Under the pieces are notes generated by a model. That model ran no database searches, had not been told where the DNA came from, and saw only the letters and a program-made list of their open reading frames with translations. From the NCBI GenBank assembly GCA_038880255.1, contig JAVZSA010000042.1, forward strand, positions 1 to 10,408: a DNA stretch of 10,408 nucleotides, given 5' to 3'. The stretch's first letter is position 1, and the number at the start of each line of letters is the position of its first letter. The position numbers were made by a program, and so were the translations under genes. This stretch comes from ARK-15 sp038880255. Its GTDB lineage: Archaea; Thermoplasmatota; Thermoplasmata; Thermoplasmatales; ARK-15. This document shows, piece by piece, positions 6,424-10,408 of this stretch.

Positions 6424-7803
6424 ATGAAGTTCCTTCATAAAATAATCATCTTATTTTTCATTGGATTTATATTTAGATTTATTCTTGAACTTTTATTTCC
6501 CTATTCGGCGATAGGTTTTGATCAAATGGGTTATTATGTTCCTATGTTATATACCAACGCAAATCCGGTTGATTATTTTTCTGTCGGTTTCATTTATTAT
6601 TTAATTTCTTTTTCTCTAAATTTATTATTAAATAATCCTGTATGGACAATAAAATTTCTTGATTCCATTTTATCAGGTATTTTTATTATTTCATTATTTA
6701 TATTTGCAGAATTTGGCATTAAGAATAAATATTCTTTTTATATATCAATACTAGCATTTTTTAGTTTTCAATCTCTAATGTTAGATTGGAGTCTTCAAAG
6801 AAATTTGTTTGCATTTTCAATTTTTCTTCTAACATTTATGTTTAATCTAGAAAATAAAAAGAAAATAGGAATTGTTTCATTACTCTTAATTATTTCAGGG
6901 ATGACAGACCCTGCGATTATCCCTTTAGAATTTTTTTGGTTTTTTTACAAATCATTTAAAAATAAAAAATATGTAATTATACCCATAATTTTAGTAATAC
7001 TTACCATAATTTTAATAATTTCTGCAACTTTCACAACAACTGTTACTGGGGTAAATACTAACAATGTACATGAATTTATTTTTTCATTCTTTTTTCCTGC
7101 TAATTATTTATACAATGTTTTACTCTATATATCTCTTTTATTTATTCTATTCATTCCATATCTACCATTTATTCCACTATTAAAGAAATATGATTACAGG
7201 AATGATTTAAATTTAAAAATACCAATATTAGGAACTTTTATTGTTTCTTCAATTACAATATTTACCTTTTTTCCTAGATATCTAATTGAAATGGCATCAA
7301 TATCTATTTTGTTCATAAAAGATCCTAAAAAATATAAATTAATTTTTTCAATTTTTCTCGTTATATTATTGCTACTTTCTTCATCATACATTGCAATGAC
7401 AAATTATAATCCTTCTCCATATTTTTACAACCCAATTATAAAAAGTATAGGTTTGAATGAAATTGTCAGTACATCATATTTACAGAGTACGGTCCCGCTT
7501 AATGATTCTGAAAAAATTGTCAAATTATTTACATTTGTAGGTTCAAACAATTCAATTGTTGTTTCAATGCTCTACATGGTATCATATGCTTATGAGGCAG
7601 GGATTAATCCTTCAATAGTGATTAATACCAATGAAAATTATACATTATTCCTTAAGGATTGCTATTATTATAGTTCAATAGGCTTAAAAGTTTATACTGT
7701 TTGGTGGAATAATAATGGATGGTATGGAATAGAAAAATTACCAAAAAATTTCATAGAATTAAAATCAATAGGAAATTATTCATTATTTATATATGAGATA
7801 TAG
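6424..7803 (+). CDS. Polytopic membrane protein, probable GT-C-type glycosyltransferase
   Basis: A 459-residue protein with roughly ten to twelve hydrophobic segments between residues 4 and 327, then a mostly soluble C-terminal region of about 130 residues. After the first helix comes an outside loop, PYSAIGFDQMGYYVPM (about 26-41), whose acidic residue and tyrosines resemble the catalytic first loop of GT-C enzymes (PMT, ArnT, STT3 types). These use lipid-linked sugars at the outer face of the membrane. Other polar spots inside the membrane part are LDWSLQRN (about 120-127), GMTDPA (159-164) and FPRYLIEM (283-290). The C-terminal part has several N-x-S/T sequons and ends ELKSIGNYSLFIYEI. The neighbouring GT2 gene supports a role in surface glycans or glycolipids. 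No DxD motif is present, and GT-C families diverge strongly, so the enzyme class is a reasoned guess while the membrane topology is clear. The start is ATG 6424 rather than GTG 6418. Confidence 0.7.
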   Translation: MKFLHKIIILFFIGFIFRFILELLFPYSAIGFDQMGYYVPMLYTNANPVDYFSVGFIYYLISFSLNLLLNNPVWTIKFLDSILSGIFIISLFIFAEFGIKNKYSFYISILAFFSFQSLMLDWSLQRNLFAFSIFLLTFMFNLENKKKIGIVSLLLIISGMTDPAIIPLEFFWFFYKSFKNKKYVIIPIILVILTIILIISATFTTTVTGVNTNNVHEFIFSFFFPANYLYNVLLYISLLFILFIPYLPFIPLLKKYDYRNDLNLKIPILGTFIVSSITIFTFFPRYLIEMASISILFIKDPKKYKLIFSIFLVILLLLSSSYIAMTNYNPSPYFYNPIIKSIGLNEIVSTSYLQSTVPLNDSEKIVKLFTFVGSNNSIVVSMLYMVSYAYEAGINPSIVINTNENYTLFLKDCYYYSSIGLKVYTVWWNNNGWYGIEKLPKNFIELKSIGNYSLFIYEI

Positions 7804-7823
7804 AAAAGATAGCATATTAAATC

Positions 7824-7855
7824 TATTAATAAAATTATTTATTAATAAAATATTT
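7824..7855 (+). repeat. Two tandem 16-bp units containing the palindrome TATTAATA
   Basis: Units 7824-7839 and 7840-7855 share their first 12 bases exactly (TATTAATAAAAT) and 13 of 16 bases overall. Each begins with the perfect palindrome TATTAATA. The pair abuts the TATA-like TTTATAAT ahead of the GT2 gene, so it could be an operator, but the very high A/T content makes chance similarity likely too. Confidence 0.4.
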
Positions 7856-7859
7856 ATAA
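7852..7859 (+). promoter_or_regulatory. Possible TATA box for the GT2 gene
   Basis: TTTATAAT would start transcription near 7882, giving a leader of about 30 bases before ATG 7913. TATAGAAA at 7881-7888 (28-29 bases before ATG 7913) is an alternative that fits a leaderless start better. There is no T-rich terminator after the preceding gene, so read-through from it is also possible. Confidence 0.25.
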
Positions 7860-7912
7860 TAAAAATGATATAATTTAGATTATAGAAATTTAGAAATAAA
7901 TAAATATTCTAA

Positions 7913-9124
7913 ATGCAATTATGGATACTAAATATGTTTACTTTAATAGTTACAATTGCAATAATCCTTATGCTAGTAGGTATATTTTATAGTCTTTACC
8001 AAGTTCCCATAATGATAGTTGGATTAATAAATTTGAATAAGAAAGAAGAAAATGAAGATCCTTATTTTGATGATTTTGTATCAATAATAATACCTGCTAA
8101 AAATGAGGAAAATGTGATTGGAAGATGCTTAGATTCAATAATTCAACAAAGTTATAAAAATTTTGAAGTAATTGTTGTTGAGGATGGTTCCAGTGATAAT
8201 ACGTTTAAAATATGTAAGGAATATGAAAATAAGGATGACAGAATAAAATGCTATCATAGAGATGTTAGTAATGGAAAGCCTTCGGCATTAAATTATGGTT
8301 TTAGTATTTCAAAAGGAAATATAATAGCAACATTTGATGCTGATTCTGTATTGGATAAGAATACAATTTATAATGCTTTAATGGAAATGCATTCAAAAGA
8401 TCTTGATGCACTTCAGGGAGAAAATTATCCAATAAATTATAAAGAGAATCTCATCACGAGAATGGCTGTTATAGATCATGGTCTTATTAAAATATCACTT
8501 TCCGGAAGAAATAATATAAATTTATTTCTTCCTCTTGGTGGAACCAATCAGTACTTTAAAAGAGAAGCATTAGAAAAATTAAATGGATGGAATGAAAAAT
8601 ACCTTACAGAGGATTTGGAAATTTCATTAAGAATGAATTTAAAGAAAATGAAAATTGAATATTCAACAAATGTAAGGAGCGGTCAAGAAACACCAGCAAG
8701 TCTAAGAGAATTTTGGAAACAGAGAACTAGATGGTACAGAGGTTATCATCAAGTATTATTCCATAATGAAAAAAAATTAAAAAGTTTAAAAGATTTTGAT
8801 TCATATTTTGTGATCTCGGCACCTTTAATTTCATCAATATGGTTAATAGCCTTAGTTCTCCTTTTTCTAGGATTTTTTACACATACTGTTACGAGAATGC
8901 AATTTGAAATTTTATTTTATCTTGGTATTTTTCTATTATTTTTAAATGTTACAATATTACTTCTAATGTCAATTAAAAACTATAAACTTATAGCATATTT
9001 ACCCATTGCATATATTTACTGGTTTTTATCTTCAATAATATCCTTTTATTCCTTGATTCTTGAAGTAAGCGGTAGAGAAAGACAGTGGTTAAAGGTAACA
9101 AAAACAGGCAAAATTACGAATTAA
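7913..9124 (+). CDS. Processive family-2 glycosyltransferase (cellulose/hyaluronan/poly-GlcNAc synthase type)
   Basis: A 403-residue membrane-bound enzyme predicted to polymerise a nucleotide-activated sugar at the inner face of the membrane and push the chain out. It begins with a hydrophobic region (residues 8-40), followed by the cytosolic GT-A domain. That starts VSIIIPAKNEENVIGRCLDSI and carries the first UDP-binding aspartate D91 (VEDGSSDNT), the metal-binding DAD at 142-144, GGTNQ (209-213), the general-base motif TED (232-234) and QRTRW (270-274), the Q-x-x-R-W mark of processive synthases. Three to four C-terminal helices (about 298-385) end in the amphipathic tail ERQWLKVTKTGK, common in PgaC/IcaA relatives. 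There is no PilZ domain, so cyclic-di-GMP control like that of bacterial BcsA is not indicated. ATG 7934 is an alternative start. The polymer and sugar are unknown. The neighbouring GT-C-like and secreted proteins fit a surface or exopolysaccharide role. Confidence 0.92.
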   Translation: MQLWILNMFTLIVTIAIILMLVGIFYSLYQVPIMIVGLINLNKKEENEDPYFDDFVSIIIPAKNEENVIGRCLDSIIQQSYKNFEVIVVEDGSSDNTFKICKEYENKDDRIKCYHRDVSNGKPSALNYGFSISKGNIIATFDADSVLDKNTIYNALMEMHSKDLDALQGENYPINYKENLITRMAVIDHGLIKISLSGRNNINLFLPLGGTNQYFKREALEKLNGWNEKYLTEDLEISLRMNLKKMKIEYSTNVRSGQETPASLREFWKQRTRWYRGYHQVLFHNEKKLKSLKDFDSYFVISAPLISSIWLIALVLLFLGFFTHTVTRMQFEILFYLGIFLLFLNVTILLLMSIKNYKLIAYLPIAYIYWFLSSIISFYSLILEVSGRERQWLKVTKTGKITN

Positions 9125-9267
9125 AATTATCTATTTAAAATCATTCGTGGAAAATTTAATAATAAAATTCTCATTATCTTAAAATTTAATTTAAATAAAA
9201 ATTGATAAATAAATAATAAAAATTATATATTTTTAATATAAAATTAAATAATTTTTAAAGCAATAAA

Positions 9268-9275
9268 TTTATATT
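9268..9275 (+). promoter_or_regulatory. TATA-like box of the secreted-protein gene
   Basis: TTTATATT would start transcription around 9298. This would leave a ten-base leader that begins with AGGA (9298-9301), six bases before ATG 9308. The gap 9125-9307 is otherwise almost pure A/T with no recognisable element. Confidence 0.35.
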
Positions 9276-9307
9276 TTTTATTGTTATTTAATTTTCTAGG
9301 AATAAAT

Positions 9308-9889
9308 ATGGTAATAAAAGAGACAAAATCTGCTAAAAAAATTATCGTTTTTTTATTTATATTCATAATAATCTTAACATTATCATTTTCAATGGCTTTT
9401 GTTATAATTAATTATTTATACAAGGTTAATATAAATGGAAAAAATCCATCAGTATATTTAACTAGAGGACCAAACTATCAAAATTATATAAACCAATTTT
9501 ATGTCAGTGTTAAAGGTACTCCACCAAATGTTTGGTCAGGTTCTACGATATTTATTAACAGTACTATTTTTAATTATGGAATTTTATATTATGTCTTGGT
9601 TATATATAATAATTTAAATACTGTTGTAAATTTATGGATAAATGGAACTTTGCCCTCTTCATTTTTATTTGGTACACCTTGCACCATGTATTACAGTCCA
9701 AACACAAATAATATAGGAAATCAGTGGATTTCAGGACAAAAAATTGTTTTAAATCCAAATTCTGTTTTGTATCTGAGCTTTAATGTTCCTTTTCTAACAT
9801 ATGGTTCAGGTTATTTAAGTTTTAATTATAAAATTGGAAATGGAGTTTCACTCACATATTACTATTCAATTAGTGCTAATTTGTTTTAA
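9308..9889 (+). CDS. Membrane-anchored or secreted small protein of unknown function
   Basis: I do not recognise the family. The 193 residues begin with a basic head (KETKSAKK), followed by one long hydrophobic segment (about 11-36) that can act as signal peptide or anchor. About 155 residues would then lie outside the cell. That part is rich in Tyr, Asn, Ser and Gly and poor in charge, with alternating hydrophobic stretches typical of beta-sandwich surface proteins (YVSVKG, STIFINSTIFNYGILYYVLVIY, SVLYLSFNVPF, SLTYYYSISA). It contains sequons N84-S-T and N112-G-T and a single cysteine, C125. The hydrophobic segment is not preceded by the K/R-G/A cleavage site expected of archaeal type IV pilins. 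ATG 9308 is chosen over TTG 9281 because AGGA lies six bases upstream. It follows two glycosyltransferase-type genes, so it might be a pilus/thread-like or envelope protein that is glycosylated; this is inference only. Confidence 0.75.
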   Translation: MVIKETKSAKKIIVFLFIFIIILTLSFSMAFVIINYLYKVNINGKNPSVYLTRGPNYQNYINQFYVSVKGTPPNVWSGSTIFINSTIFNYGILYYVLVIYNNLNTVVNLWINGTLPSSFLFGTPCTMYYSPNTNNIGNQWISGQKIVLNPNSVLYLSFNVPFLTYGSGYLSFNYKIGNGVSLTYYYSISANLF

Positions 9890-9989
9890 TTTTGCATATT
9901 ATTATAATTATAAATCTTTCTTTAATTTTGAATAAAAGATTAATAAATATTATTAATGTAAAATATTCCCAATGAAAAAATGTTAAGAT
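9890..9989. terminator. Convergent intergenic region with T-tracts on both strands
   Basis: For the plus-strand gene, CTTTCTTTAATTTT at 9916-9929 is a T-rich exit. For the minus-strand MFS gene, A6 at 9975-9980 reads as T6 ten bases past its stop codon, and another T-rich run follows at 9931-9937. An all-A/T inverted repeat (8-bp arms, loop ATA) lies at 9939-9957 between them. Confidence 0.4.
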
Positions 9990-10408
9990 TCATTTTTTAA
10001 ATGTAAGTTCATTACTTCTTTGAACAAGTATATTTTTTAAATAAATAATATCTCTTGGGATTATGAATATAAGCACCGTAAAGAAGATGCCACATATTAT
10101 CCAAGTAATTGAACCAATAAATGCAATTGCAAAACCAAGTGATGCAAATGTAGCAATTATGCTTGCCAAAAATGGGCCTAATGAACTTCCAAGGCCTCCA
10201 AAGAAATTTGAATATGCTGTTGCACTTCCCCTTAATTCAGGTTCAGTAACATCAAGAATGGATGCATTCACTGAAGGTCCTGCCATAGGGATCGTGAATG
10301 CAGTAATAGTTCCAAATATAATGAAAAATTCAAAGGAAATAGAATATATTGTTAAATAAAGAAAAATAGCCGATAAAAATACTACTATAGTACCAAGAAT
10401 TACTCTCC
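9990..10408 (-). CDS. Major facilitator superfamily transporter, C-terminal part
   Basis: The minus-strand frame is open to the right edge, so the gene continues outside the window; about 138 C-terminal residues are seen. Reading inward from the edge, there is a hydrophobic helix (VILGTIVVFLSAIFLYLTIY), another (FFIIFGTITAFTIPMAGPSV), and then the loop LDVTEPELRGSATAYSNFFG. The 'PELRGSA' loop followed by GGLGSSLGPFLAS matches the conserved region of many MFS permeases, where a helix of the second half begins. Two more helices and a short basic tail (LKNILVQRSNELTFKK) complete the protein. The substrate is unknown. It is transcribed toward the secreted-protein gene and shares only the terminator region with it, so no functional link is implied. 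The ATG at 10286 is an internal methionine, not a start. Confidence 0.87.
   Translation of the reverse strand, partial: RVILGTIVVFLSAIFLYLTIYSISFEFFIIFGTITAFTIPMAGPSVNASILDVTEPELRGSATAYSNFFGGLGSSLGPFLASIIATFASLGFAIAFIGSITWIICGIFFTVLIFIIPRDIIYLKNILVQRSNELTFKK

Noticed and set aside
9308..9889. Type IV pilin or archaellin
   Set aside because: There is no K/R-G/A cleavage site before the hydrophobic segment, and the head and segment layout differ from class III signal peptides.
10063..10359. Plus-strand open frame of 98 codons near the right edge
   Set aside because: It is antisense to the MFS transporter, whose frame is open to the edge and carries the PELRG loop and helices. The plus-strand peptide resembles nothing.
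1..10408. CRISPR array, insertion sequence, tRNA or att site
   Set aside because: I scanned by eye for regularly spaced repeats, transposase motifs, terminal inverted repeats and cloverleaf structures and found none.

Overview
The window looks like part of an archaeal chromosome, very AT-rich. Coding sequence favours A/T third positions and AGA/ATA codons. Most stand-alone genes have a TATA-like box about 25-29 bases before their best start codon and no Shine-Dalgarno (SD) sequence, which is the usual layout of leaderless archaeal transcripts. A tungsten-type aldehyde ferredoxin oxidoreductase, an SCP2-like lipid-binding protein and a processive family-2 glycosyltransferase would suit an anaerobic or microaerophilic, probably thermophilic archaeon, for example an AT-rich crenarchaeote or a Thermoplasmata relative. 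I cannot place it more closely without a search.

Positions 1-3235 hold a tight plus-strand operon. It contains the 3' part of an SCP2 sterol-carrier-like protein, an iron-dependent alcohol dehydrogenase and an aldehyde:ferredoxin oxidoreductase (AOR). The genes nearly touch and the internal ones carry SD-like GGAG sequences. Together they could interconvert an acid, its aldehyde and its alcohol, with electrons passing between ferredoxin and NAD(P)H. The lipid-binding protein hints that the substrate may be hydrophobic, which is inference. A T-rich terminator follows.

Positions 3236-6379 hold three apparently monocistronic plus-strand genes: a ten-helix EamA/DMT transporter, a metallo-beta-lactamase-fold hydrolase with all its metal ligands, and a radical SAM enzyme with a complete seven-cysteine SPASM domain. 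The gap 4223-4490 between the first two contains a small hairpin and spare TATA-like boxes, and may encode a short RNA.

Positions 6380-9889 look devoted to the cell surface: a polytopic membrane protein resembling GT-C glycosyltransferases, a processive GT2 glycosyltransferase of the cellulose/hyaluronan/poly-GlcNAc synthase type, and a small membrane-anchored secreted protein with N-glycosylation sequons. The last gene, 9990 to the right edge on the minus strand, is the C-terminal part of a major facilitator superfamily (MFS) transporter that converges on the others. No tRNA, rRNA, CRISPR array, insertion sequence or integrase is visible.

No unmistakably new system stands out. The observations most worth checking are the SCP2-alcohol dehydrogenase-AOR operon, the SPASM enzyme with no recognised substrate, and the surface-glycan gene set.
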